Made by a program: the position numbers and the translations under genes. A stretch of 64,000 nt of DNA from Thalassobacillus devorans (lineage in GTDB: Bacteria; Bacillota; Bacilli; Bacillales; Halobacillaceae): assembly GCF_011761345.1 (NCBI RefSeq), contig NZ_JAASRY010000004.1, positions 186,001-250,000 on the forward strand. The letters run 5' to 3'. The notes beneath the pieces are model-generated. The model was not told where the DNA came from and did no database searches. It saw only the letters and a list, made by a program, of their open reading frames with translations. Shown here in pieces: positions 50,989 through 59,283 of this stretch (position 1 is the stretch's first letter; every line of letters begins with the position of its first letter).

Positions 50989-51784
50989 AAGGACGCATTC
51001 CGAAGAATTTCTTTACTTTTGTCATGAGACCTTTCTTTTCTTCAAATGAAAGTAACGGTACCGATTCTCCTAAAATGCGACGTGCAATATTCCGATAAGC
51101 AAGGGAGGATTTGGTATTTGGGTGAAGGGCGACTGGCTCACCGCTATTAGATGCTTTGATCACTTCATCATCATCCGCTACCACACCCAGTAAATCGATA
51201 GAGAGAACAGATACAATCTCGTCTACATCCAGCATATCTCCACTTTCTACCATATGATGACGGATACGATTGACAATTAATTTAGGAGGTTCGATGTCTT
51301 CTTGTTCCAATAAGCCTATAATCCGGTCAGCATCACGAACACTGGACTTTTCAGGATTAGTCACCACGATTGCTTTATCTGCTCCGGCAACTGCATTTTT
51401 ATATCCTTGTTCAATCCCGGCTGGACAATCGATCAGTATGTAGTCGAATTCCTGTTTCAATTCCGCTACAATTCTTTTCATAGCTTCTGGTGTAACTTCT
51501 GATTTGTCGCTGGTTTGTGCTGCTGGCAGCAGTTGGAGACAATCAAACCGTTTATCTGGAACCAGAGCCTGCCTGGTTTTCACTCTCTCTTGAACGACAT
51601 CAACCAAGTCAAAGATTATACGGTTTTCAAGTCCCATCACTACATCTAAATTACGCAGCCCGATATCTGTGTCAATCAGACATACTTTTTTCCCAAGTAA
51701 TGCAAGTGCTGTCCCTATATTGGCAGTGGTAGTCGTTTTACCAACTCCTCCTTTACCAGAAGTTACAACAATGGCCTCACCCAT
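50987..51784 (-). CDS. minD: Septum site-determining ATPase MinD
   Basis: Membrane-associated ATPase of 265 residues that recruits MinC to block division at poles. Deviant Walker A KGGVGKTT at 11-18, switch DTDIGLRNLDVVMG, and IDCPAGIEQG. The C-terminal amphipathic membrane helix is EKKGLMTKVKKFFG. ATG at 51784 follows AAAGGAG and overlaps the minC stop by 8 nt. Confidence 0.98.
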   Translation of the reverse strand: MGEAIVVTSGKGGVGKTTTTANIGTALALLGKKVCLIDTDIGLRNLDVVMGLENRIIFDLVDVVQERVKTRQALVPDKRFDCLQLLPAAQTSDKSEVTPEAMKRIVAELKQEFDYILIDCPAGIEQGYKNAVAGADKAIVVTNPEKSSVRDADRIIGLLEQEDIEPPKLIVNRIRHHMVESGDMLDVDEIVSVLSIDLLGVVADDDEVIKASNSGEPVALHPNTKSSLAYRNIARRILGESVPLLSFEEKKGLMTKVKKFFGMRP

Positions 51785-52463
51785 TAAACATTCTCCTTTC
51801 AAAACTGCTGATATCCGGACGCTTTTTAATTACCTCTTGAAGACGGTCGATTAATATTTTATCATTGCCTTCCTCCAGATAGCCGCACTCCATATAGACA
51901 CCCTCAGCATCTTGATCCGGTGCTCTGCTGATTGCATCTGCAATCCGCAGTTGCGTAGGCTGCATGAAAGAAGCAGCAATAACAACATGTCTATCACCGT
52001 CCACACCAGCATGCGCAATGCCGCGCAGGCTCCCCATTACAAATATATTACCTGAGGCCATGATCTTTCCTCCAGGGTTGACATCGCCAATGAGTAACAT
52101 GTCACCTTCGACATTAATTACCTGACCAGACCGGACTACTTTGACCAACGGTTTAACCTGCGCATGCCTTTTCCATTCGGCGGCTTCTTCCTTCGTAATG
52201 ACATTGGATTCTACCTTTCCTACCACCAGGTTTTGGCTTTTCCGTACTACTTCTTTCAGTTCATCCTTTTGTTCAAGGGTGACATAACGGTTCCCAAGCT
52301 GGAGGTTGACGGTAATCAGCCGGTCATCCTCTATCAGGTCGTTCACAGAGAGTTTTTCTTTCAATTCATTTAATACATCCTGATAGGCACAATGGTCATC
52401 GATCTTTAAAATGAGCCCCTCTCTTGTTCCTTTAACTGTTATTAATTGTTGGTTCGCTATCAA
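51777..52463 (-). CDS. minC: Septum site-determining protein MinC
   Basis: Inhibitor of FtsZ ring assembly, 228 residues, TTG start after GGGGGG. The N-terminal FtsZ-binding domain (about 1-100) is followed by the C-terminal beta-helix (SGQVINVEGDMLLIGDVNPGGKIMASGNIFVMGSLRGIAHAG region) that binds MinD. It lies 53 nt after mreD in the mre-min operon. Confidence 0.96.
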   Translation of the reverse strand: MIANQQLITVKGTREGLILKIDDHCAYQDVLNELKEKLSVNDLIEDDRLITVNLQLGNRYVTLEQKDELKEVVRKSQNLVVGKVESNVITKEEAAEWKRHAQVKPLVKVVRSGQVINVEGDMLLIGDVNPGGKIMASGNIFVMGSLRGIAHAGVDGDRHVVIAASFMQPTQLRIADAISRAPDQDAEGVYMECGYLEEGNDKILIDRLQEVIKKRPDISSFERRMFNG

Positions 52464-52516
52464 CTATATTCCCCCCTAATCTGCAAGAATCCGCTTCCCG
52501 CTCTTATCACGGAAGA

Positions 52517-53047
52517 TCAGCTGCTTAGAATGTTTGCTGCCCACTTTTCCAGTCTTCCTTTTAGTAAGGGGTATACGAGGAGAAAGAAAATCATGTTCGC
52601 GATTATGGTAGGCACCAACCTAATTGACAAAAATGACTCCCATGGTATGTCAGTTACCTGTACGAAGGAATAAATGGTAAACAACATTAATTCGGTCAAC
52701 ACTATTCCCAGTGCAGCTAACAGGACCGCTACGATAAAGTTGCCATGCAGCATTTTTTTCAGACCATGTAACAGGTAAATGACAATGCCATAAGAGAACA
52801 TATAAACCCCTAAAATACTGGTGTATACCATATCAATTAAAATGCCGAAAGTGAGGGCGTAAAGCAAAGAGTAATAGGTATCGTCATGATCAAAAAAAAT
52901 AGTGATAAGTATAAGGATAACCAGAACCCAATGAGGGGTAATCAGGTAATCCGAATAGGCAAGACTCCCAGGCAGAAGACTCATAGCCATTCCTTGAAAG
53001 ACAAGCAGAAAAAGTAAAATCAAAGGAAGATAGAAACGTTGAATCAT
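52517..53047 (-). CDS. mreD: Rod shape-determining protein MreD
   Basis: Integral membrane protein of 176 residues with about five to six hydrophobic spans, part of the elongasome with MreB, MreC, RodA and PBP2. MIQRFYLPLILLFLLVF and the acidic IFFDHDDTYYSLLYALTFGILID are typical. Its start overlaps the mreC stop by 4 nt. Confidence 0.93.
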   Translation of the reverse strand: MIQRFYLPLILLFLLVFQGMAMSLLPGSLAYSDYLITPHWVLVILILITIFFDHDDTYYSLLYALTFGILIDMVYTSILGVYMFSYGIVIYLLHGLKKMLHGNFIVAVLLAALGIVLTELMLFTIYSFVQVTDIPWESFLSIRLVPTIIANMIFFLLVYPLLKGRLEKWAANILSS

Positions 53048-53922
53048 TCCTCTTCCTCCTCATCTGTTTCTTCTATATTATGCGTCGGCATGCTGCGGTC
53101 GACAATCATCACCTGATTGATATCATAGAGGTCGGCTGCCGGTTTAATAAACGCAGTCTGAGTTAACCCATACTGATCCATCTCAACTTTCGTGACTTCT
53201 CCAATCAACAGGCCGGCTGGAAAAACTCCACCTTTTCCTGAAGAGACTACTTGTTCCCCTTCATTAATTTCAGCATCGGAATCAATTTCTTTTAAAAGTA
53301 ACGATTTAGATTCTTCGTCATATCCTTGAATCAAACCATGAATTGGATCATCATCCTGCCATACCCAGGCAGAAATACGATTGGAAAGACCAAACCCGCT
53401 TAAGAGCTGAACCGTGGAATGGAATTTATCGGTGGATTGGACTTTTCCTATCATACCCTCCCCTGTGATGACCGCCATATTGCGCTCAACTCCGTGAGCT
53501 TCTCCACGGTTTACAATCATTTGACTGAACCAACGTTCAGAACTTCGCGCTATGACAGACGCGTCAATCGGATCATATTCGGTTAAACTCTCCTGGTAAT
53601 CGAGGCTTGACCGCAGTTCTTCATTTTCTTTTTTTAATAACTGGTTTTCCTGCATAATACTTTTGTACTGAGAGAGACGAGATTTCAAAATTTCATTTTG
53701 TTCATACGTGCTGCTGATATCCTGAATGTTTGCATAAGTGCCCTGGATGAATTGTACGGGTTGATTGAATATGGTCTGAATCCACCCAACCGAGTCATGG
53801 ACAAATTTCTCCGGCCAGGTAAGTTCACTTCGCTCTCTTAATGAAAAACCAATCAAGGCTACGAGCAAAATAAAACTGACGAGTACAAGAATAAGCCTTT
53901 TTTTCCTGAATAGAGAAGGCAT
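53044..53922 (-). CDS. mreC: Rod shape-determining protein MreC
   Basis: Bitopic membrane protein of 292 residues. N-terminal span (about 8-27), then a coiled coil (about 75-110, QLLKKENEELRSSLDYQ), then two extracellular beta-barrels (MIVNRGEAHGVERNMAVITGEGMIGKV is the family signature region). It links the cytoplasmic MreB filament to wall synthesis. The tail is strongly acidic (NIEETDEEEEE). Confidence 0.95.
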   Translation of the reverse strand: MPSLFRKKRLILVLVSFILLVALIGFSLRERSELTWPEKFVHDSVGWIQTIFNQPVQFIQGTYANIQDISSTYEQNEILKSRLSQYKSIMQENQLLKKENEELRSSLDYQESLTEYDPIDASVIARSSERWFSQMIVNRGEAHGVERNMAVITGEGMIGKVQSTDKFHSTVQLLSGFGLSNRISAWVWQDDDPIHGLIQGYDEESKSLLLKEIDSDAEINEGEQVVSSGKGGVFPAGLLIGEVTKVEMDQYGLTQTAFIKPAADLYDINQVMIVDRSMPTHNIEETDEEEEE

Positions 53923-53933
53923 AAATAAGTCAA

Positions 53934-54974
53934 CTACTCCATTCTAGCCCGGGAAGCCACATTCGGCTGTGATTTGAAATGGTGAATGTATTCCAGCGAT
54001 TTCCCCGTACCAATCGCAACACAATCGAGTGGATCATCGGCTATGAACACAGGCATCTTTGTTTCATCACTGATAACCTGATCGATATTTTTTAGCAAGG
54101 CACCGCCACCCGTCAAAACGATTCCCCTATCCATAATATCTGCAGCCAGCTCTGGTGGTGTCTTTTCTAGCGTATTCTTAACAGCATCAATAATGGCATC
54201 CACCGTATCCTTCAGGGCTCCGGCAATTTCTGCTGCATTGATAGTGATCGTTTTCGGAAGACCTGTCAATAAGTCTCTTCCTCTTATGTCCATTTCATTA
54301 TCTTCATCAGCAGACCCGGCAGCACCTACTTCCATCTTGATATTTTCCGCTGTCCGCTCCCCGATCATCAGGTTATATTGTTTACGAATATATTGGATGA
54401 TAGCATCATCCATTTCATCACCAGCTAATCTGATAGATTGGGAGGTAACAATGCCCCCTAAAGAGATTATTGCTACTTCAGTCGTTCCTCCACCAATATC
54501 GACGACCATACTCCCCGTCGGTTCCCACACGGGCAGACCAGCTCCGATAGCTGCAGCAAACGGTTCTGCAATCGGATAGGCTTCTTTTGCTCCTGCTTGC
54601 TTTGTGGCGTCAATCACTGCTCGTTCTTCTACCATTGTGATACCTGATGGCACACAAATCATGACGTTCGGCTTTCTGGCAAAACTGGATCTATTCTTCA
54701 TCGCTTTATTGATATAATATTTCATCATTTCTGCTGTGGTGTCGTAATCTGCAATGACACCATCCTTCATGGGGCGCACTACTGAGATATTACTAGGAGT
54801 ACGTCCGATCATATTTCTCGCAGGGTTCCCGACAGCTTCGATGTTACCTGTCGAAATGTCTCTGGCTACTACAGATGGCTCGCGAACCACTACTCCCTTA
54901 TTTTTTATAAAAACCAATGTATTCGCTGTTCCTAGATCAATTCCTAAATCTTGTGAAAAACCAAATAAACCCAA
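53934..54974 (-). CDS. mreB: Actin-like rod shape protein MreB
   Basis: Filament-forming actin homologue of 346 residues that organises lateral wall growth. Phosphate motif DLGTANT is near 11-19, then [29 protein letters not shown] (second phosphate loop) and [13 protein letters not shown] (adenosine loop). The start is TTG at 54974 with AAGGGAG upstream. It is the first gene of mreB-mreC-mreD-minC-minD. A short extra C-terminal tail after the conserved SLEYIHHFK is present. Confidence 0.97.
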   Translation of the reverse strand: MGLFGFSQDLGIDLGTANTLVFIKNKGVVVREPSVVARDISTGNIEAVGNPARNMIGRTPSNISVVRPMKDGVIADYDTTAEMMKYYINKAMKNRSSFARKPNVMICVPSGITMVEERAVIDATKQAGAKEAYPIAEPFAAAIGAGLPVWEPTGSMVVDIGGGTTEVAIISLGGIVTSQSIRLAGDEMDDAIIQYIRKQYNLMIGERTAENIKMEVGAAGSADEDNEMDIRGRDLLTGLPKTITINAAEIAGALKDTVDAIIDAVKNTLEKTPPELAADIMDRGIVLTGGGALLKNIDQVISDETKMPVFIADDPLDCVAIGTGKSLEYIHHFKSQPNVASRARME

Positions 54975-55074
54975 TACGGATCTCCCTTTCTTTTCTATCT
55001 TGAGGGTATTCTAGTTGTGTGTGATAATCCGATAATGAAACTGCCTCCATACCATATCGGCAGCATGAGAAAGA

Positions 55075-55111
55075 AGCGCCTATTATAAGATCGAGCTTAT
55101 AAAAAGGCGCT
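55075..55111 (-). terminator. Hairpin between radC and mreB
   Basis: AGCGCCT ... AGGCGCT with an inner TATAAG/CTTATA stem. On the minus strand the T-run after it is poor, so it could be a weak terminator of radC or a leader structure of mreB. Confidence 0.45.
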
Positions 55112-55162
55112 AGATTTCACTATCTATTCAATTATACGAAAAAAAATAGAAAATGGATAGTC

Positions 55163-55852
55163 TTACAAATATCCTTTTTCTTTGAGAGAGACAAATTTAC
55201 GGTCACCGATCACTAAATGATCCAGTAATTCTATGCCGATCATTTTACCGGACTCTGCTAACCGTCTTGTTACATTAATATCTTCCTGCGATGGGGTCGG
55301 GTCGCCTGAGGGATGATTATGAATGCAGATAAGAGAAGCAGCCGACCTTTTGACGGCTTCTTTATATACTTCTCTTGGATGGACGATTGAGGCATTCAAA
55401 CTGCCGATGAAAATCGTCTGGCGATGGAGAACCTGATTTTTAGTATTAAGAAATAAACAGATAAAATGTTCCTGTTTCAGTCCTCGAAGCTCTTCCATAA
55501 CAAAGTCGGCCCCGTCCTCAGGGCTTCGAATGACATACCTTTCCGGAGGCTTCATCTGATGAATTCTTTTTCCGATTTCTAAGGCTGCCTGAATGAGAAC
55601 TGCTTTTGCTGTACCGATTCCTTTGATGGCTGTCAATTCTTCGATGGTAGCATCCTTTAAAAGATCTAAACCTTCGAAATGGATAAGCAGACGCTGGGAT
55701 AGATTCATCACCGATTCGTTTTTGGATCCGCTTCCAAGTAATATCGCAATTAGTTCTTGATTGGATAAATGACTGGGGCCATGTTCAAGCATACGTTCCC
55801 TTGGTCGATCGGCCAAAGGAACATCTTTTAACATCACCTGGATTTCTGACAA
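55163..55852 (-). CDS. radC: RadC-family JAB/MPN domain protein
   Basis: Protein of 229 residues, with a helix-hairpin-helix (AIKGIGTAKAVLIQA) and a JAMM metal site HNHPSGDPTPSQED near the C-terminus. Despite the name, a role in DNA repair is doubtful and the activity is unknown. Start is TTG at 55852; an ATG at 55834 is a possible alternative. Between maf and mreB as in B. subtilis (ysxA). Confidence 0.93.
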   Translation of the reverse strand: MSEIQVMLKDVPLADRPRERMLEHGPSHLSNQELIAILLGSGSKNESVMNLSQRLLIHFEGLDLLKDATIEELTAIKGIGTAKAVLIQAALEIGKRIHQMKPPERYVIRSPEDGADFVMEELRGLKQEHFICLFLNTKNQVLHRQTIFIGSLNASIVHPREVYKEAVKRSAASLICIHNHPSGDPTPSQEDINVTRRLAESGKMIGIELLDHLVIGDRKFVSLKEKGYL

Positions 55853-55890
55853 TTATTCCGCACCCTTTCCTTTTTAATCCTCACAACTCT

Positions 55891-56463
55891 TTACCAGGAT
55901 GGGAAAATATTGAATGACACAAGTTTACGGGCAAGGCATGCGATAGGCAGACCTACGACGTTATAGTAGTCACCTTTGATGCCTTTGACCAGCAAAGCCC
56001 CCTTCGTTTGAATGCCATAACTTCCTGCCTTATCAAAAGAATCCCCGGTATCAATATAACGGAGGATATCGGTTTCGGTAAGTTCCAGGAAATCCACTTC
56101 TGTTCGGGCTGCAAATAGATCATAACTTTCGCTACCGCGAATCATCACACCCGTATGAACGGCATGCGACCTCCCGCTTAACAGACGGAGCGTCTCGATG
56201 GCTTCCTCTTTTGATTCAGGCTTCCCTAATACCTCTCCGTCAATACTCACTACTGTGTCCGCTGTTACCAAAATTTCATTGTTATCAGTCTCAATATGGT
56301 CAGCTTTCACTTCTGCCAATTTCTTTACTAAGATTTCCGGGTCTTTCTCCGTAATTACGGATTCATCCGCCTCGCTCGTTCTAACCTCAAACCGGTAGCC
56401 TGCCAGTTCAAGCAGTTCTTTTCTACGGGGTGATCCAGAGCCTAATACTAATGCGTTCATCAT
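55891..56463 (-). CDS. maf: Maf nucleotide pyrophosphatase
   Basis: Hydrolyses non-canonical or modified nucleoside triphosphates (dTTP/UTP-type Maf), linked to septum control in B. subtilis. It has 190 residues: LGSGSPRRKELLELAGY at the start, TADTVVSIDGEVLGKP and SGRSHAVHTGV in the middle, SYGIQTKGALLVKGIKGDYYNVVGLP at the end. Overlapping ATGs at 56463/56460 cannot be separated by eye. Confidence 0.96.
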   Translation of the reverse strand: MMNALVLGSGSPRRKELLELAGYRFEVRTSEADESVITEKDPEILVKKLAEVKADHIETDNNEILVTADTVVSIDGEVLGKPESKEEAIETLRLLSGRSHAVHTGVMIRGSESYDLFAARTEVDFLELTETDILRYIDTGDSFDKAGSYGIQTKGALLVKGIKGDYYNVVGLPIACLARKLVSFNIFPSW

Positions 56464-56628
56464 ACTTACATCCTTCCTGATAAAACTGTGAGGTTCTATT
56501 AAGTGTAGTAAACTTTAAACCAATTATAAAAACTGGATATTTTCTGTTTCTTCTCATTTTTTAACCAACTATCTATATTTCATTATAAGTTTTCCCATTT
56601 TTATTGTTTACTTATAAGCTTAAAAATA

Positions 56629-56656
56629 AAAAATAGGTGGCAGGCACCTATTTTTT
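56629..56656 (-). terminator. Terminator after spoIIB
   Basis: AAAAATAGGTG / CACCTATTTTT around a short GCAG-type loop; it overlaps the spoIIB stop codon and ends in a T-run on the minus strand. The region 56464-56628 upstream of maf is AT-rich without a clear gene. Confidence 0.8.
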
Positions 56657-57592
56657 GAGTATTTCTTCATAGCTTTTCCAAACTTCTAATAACAGGACAT
56701 CCTGTTGGACAGAATCACTGGCTGACACAAGGGCAGCAATATTGTCTTTGAGTGCCATGAAATTTTCCTCTTTTGGCAAACGTTCGCCAAACTGCTTCCA
56801 GCCATCTCCTTTATTTTCCCCTTTCAATGTGGCGGAGAATAAATCAGCGAAACCACTCAAGGGTTCCGCTTTTTCCTTGTTCACCTTTTCTATTTTTGGA
56901 ACCGACCAGGGCTTCACGTAGGTTTCCAGCCCATCTTGTTGTAATCGGGATGCTTTTGACTGAGCTGCCTCATGGTCTGGAGCCAGCCCAGTAAATAGGA
57001 AGACATCTCCATCACGCTCCCACACAACCGTCGGGTGTCCATAATCTGTATAATTTTGACTCCACTCTTCAGCTTTCTCCCTACTAGTAAAATAGCCTGC
57101 TTGTACGACATAAGCATCTGTGCCTGGAAGTGCCATCATGCTTTGGTTTCCGTCTGATCCGCTATCCGTCGTACCAGGGCTGTTTACTTCAGTCAGTGAT
57201 ACACCACTGTTCGCTGATGCTCCATCATTCTCCGTCATTCCCACAAACATTCTTAACAACAGAAACCCCAATAACAGACCGAATATTAGTGCAGTCATGA
57301 CAACAATAAGAATATTCTTTACTGGAGAGGAAACCTTTTTCTTACGTTTCTTCTTTTTATAATAGGGGTGCTTTTTCCAAGCTTCCGGCTTGATCACATT
57401 GGCTGGTTCTTCTATCCGTTCATATTCATACACTTCTGCTGTAGCCGCCTGTTCTTCTTTAGAAGAAACCACCTCTTCCATTGCTTTCTCATCTTCCCTG
57501 GGGATCAATGTCTCTTTCCCGTTCATCCTGATAGATATCTTATTATGATGCTTGTCCACTAATTTCACCACCTTTACCGGCTTTGAATCCAA
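56648..57592 (-). CDS. spoIIB: Stage II sporulation protein B
   Basis: Bitopic membrane protein of 314 residues that helps septal peptidoglycan thinning at engulfment. A charged cytoplasmic N-terminus ends with a very basic patch (HPYYKKKKRKKK), then one span (about 92-113, ILIVVMTALIFGLLLGFLL), then an extracellular SPOR domain (about 160-225, YVVQAGYFTSREKAEEW) that binds denuded glycan. The C-terminal part has no motif. Position between maf and comC is as in B. subtilis. Confidence 0.9.
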   Translation of the reverse strand: MDSKPVKVVKLVDKHHNKISIRMNGKETLIPREDEKAMEEVVSSKEEQAATAEVYEYERIEEPANVIKPEAWKKHPYYKKKKRKKKVSSPVKNILIVVMTALIFGLLLGFLLLRMFVGMTENDGASANSGVSLTEVNSPGTTDSGSDGNQSMMALPGTDAYVVQAGYFTSREKAEEWSQNYTDYGHPTVVWERDGDVFLFTGLAPDHEAAQSKASRLQQDGLETYVKPWSVPKIEKVNKEKAEPLSGFADLFSATLKGENKGDGWKQFGERLPKEENFMALKDNIAALVSASDSVQQDVLLLEVWKSYEEILKK

Positions 57593-57612
57593 TCTACCAC
57601 ACCCCCGACAAA

Positions 57613-57640
57613 AAACCAGACGACCGGTGTCGTCTGGTTT
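57613..57640 (-). terminator. Terminator after comC
   Basis: AAACCAGACGA / TCGTCTGGTTT with a 6-nt loop; a T-run on the minus strand follows. It separates comC from spoIIB. Confidence 0.88.
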
Positions 57641-57718
57641 CTAATAAAATCATCTATTTATGTCTAATATTGCTTCGTTTTATTTTTATACCTATTGCTC
57701 TTATAAACAAAAGAGCCT

Positions 57719-58474
57719 TTACCATACCAATAGCACATACCAGCCCATAATATCGCTGCCGGCAAAATAAGAAATCAACGCCGCAATAATAATATAGGGC
57801 CCGAAAGGAACTGGAGTCTTTCGATCAATGATTCTTAAACTCAATAATAGTATGCTAATCACTGCACCAATTAAGATGGAGAGGAAAAAAACTAGTAATA
57901 CCTGTTGCCATCCTAAGAGAAAACCAAGCAGTCCAAACAACTTCATATCTCCAGAACCCATCCCACCTTGAGTAATAAAAATAATTATAAAAATTAAAAG
58001 GAATGCAGTGAGGGCACCTATGATAGATGAATACCATGGTTCTAAAGGATAGACAGTTCGAAAGAGGATAACCAGGGGGAGGTAGAATAATAATAAATGA
58101 TCGGGGATGATCATATATACCAGATCACTAACCAGGATAATCATTCCTAAAGAAACTAATATCAGGGCGCCGATTAACTCATAACTCCACCCATAAACTA
58201 AAAAGCTCGAAACAAATAATAATCCTGTCAATAATTCTGTTAGCGGATATAAAAAGGAGAATTTTGCTTTACAGTAACGGCACCTGCCGCGGAGTGTCAA
58301 ATAAGAAAGCACCGGTATCATATCCCAGCCATTAAGGGTTTGACTGCAACTGCTGCAATAAGAACGGGAGGTTGAGAAACTTTCTCCCTGCGGCATGCGC
58401 CGGCCAACAACATTAAAAAAGGACCCAAATATAATTCCAAACATAAACATTATTATCGCAATATACACATCCAT
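57719..58474 (-). CDS. comC: Prepilin peptidase ComC
   Basis: Membrane aspartic protease that cleaves and N-methylates competence pseudopilins (ComGC-type). It has 251 residues with about seven spans. The N-terminal FGSFFNVVGRRMPQGESF is a family signature. Two CxxC pairs (CSSC, CRYC) form the zinc-binding cytoplasmic loop. Catalytic aspartates lie in LVSDLVYMIIPD and GGMGSGDMKLFG. The start at 58474 is preferred to 58483 by spacing from AAAGGA. Competence pilin genes are not in the window. Confidence 0.95.
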   Translation of the reverse strand: MDVYIAIIMFMFGIIFGSFFNVVGRRMPQGESFSTSRSYCSSCSQTLNGWDMIPVLSYLTLRGRCRYCKAKFSFLYPLTELLTGLLFVSSFLVYGWSYELIGALILVSLGMIILVSDLVYMIIPDHLLLFYLPLVILFRTVYPLEPWYSSIIGALTAFLLIFIIIFITQGGMGSGDMKLFGLLGFLLGWQQVLLVFFLSILIGAVISILLLSLRIIDRKTPVPFGPYIIIAALISYFAGSDIMGWYVLLVW

Positions 58475-58516
58475 GCATTTCATTCCTTTTTAATTGAATT
58501 TAATAAGGTATTACAT

Positions 58517-59138
58517 TTAAGCTCCCAATTGCTGAAGACTCAGTTTCGAGACTTTTGATTGCGATTATGGTGGCTGGGAAAACGGATCGCTTTCCGTGGG
58601 CATGTGGTGAGCTTCCTCAGGCTTTGCCTTGCGGGATCTCACCGATCATGTTCATCCCACAGGAGTCTCACCGTTTTCCCCGCCACCTTACGTTTGATAG
58701 AGTCTCGAAACTTCCATCCATAATAGCGAGCTTATGGAACAGAAAGTACGATCAGATTAGCAATGTAATAGGATTCTCCCACAAAATAGAATTGCACTTT
58801 CCAAGCGCGATTTCGAGAATTTTATATGGCGAGGGGCGTGGGGGAAGGGTGAGACTCCTGCAGGAAAGGATAGACTGGCAAGACCCCGCAGAGCTATAGC
58901 TCGAGGAGGCTTGCCGTCTTCCCCGCGGAAAGAAATTAATGCGTAATCACCTTGGGAGACACGACACGCATAAGCAGAACATCAAAAGGGAAGTGATTTT
59001 TCTTCCCGTTGATGGACTGCTTATGTCGCGAGTGTCTAGGTGATGGAGCTGGAAAGCGAATCCTTCCCCAACGTCCCTAAACTCTCACAATTATCTCGAA
59101 ATCAAGTCTTCGACTTTTCGGCCTTTTATTGAATAGGG
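58517..59138. repeat. Dispersed palindromic repeat, copy 4 (inverted, with nested element)
   Basis: Fills most of the 799-bp gap between comC and the diguanylate cyclase, in opposite orientation to copies 1-3. It begins with the right-type arm (CTGAAGACTCAGTTTCGAGA, about 58532-58551) and a full unit (about 58567-58689). It ends with an inverted unit (about 58828-59090) and the left-type arm (TCTCGAAATCAAGTCTTCGA, about 59094-59113). The second unit carries the nested hairpin element. No real gene is seen in the gap. Confidence 0.88.
58933..59056. mobile_element. Nested 118-bp hairpin element plus 6-bp direct repeat, copy 2
   Basis: Flanked by GGAAAG at 58927-58932 and 59051-59056. Stems, outermost first: 58946-58952 with 59038-59044 (ATCACCT/AGGTGAT), 58957-58962 with 59032-59037, 58969-58977 with 59017-59025 (CATAAGCAG/CTGCTTATG), 58980-58985 with 59009-59014, and 58988-58993 with 59002-59007 (GGGAAG/CTTCCC). 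Removing it restores a unit matching the first unit of copy 3. Confidence 0.77.
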
Positions 59139-59251
59139 CTGTTCCAATCACTTTACTGCTGGGAGCATTCTAAGAGTTGTCCTTTCTACTTTTTATATCG
59201 GATACTAGGTCTAAATTATGAATATGTCATACAAAAATACTATTTAAATAG

Positions 59252-59283
59252 CAAAAAAAAGCCGAGTGATGAATCACTCGGTT
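59252..59283 (-). terminator. Terminator after the diguanylate cyclase gene
   Basis: On the minus strand CCGAGTGAT / ATCACTCGG with a 2-nt loop is followed by CTTTTTTTT. The stop codon lies inside the stem. Confidence 0.9.

Noticed and set aside
58555-58899. 114-residue plus-strand frame in repeat copy 4
   Set aside because: Runs across palindromic units and spacer with no homology or ribosome site.
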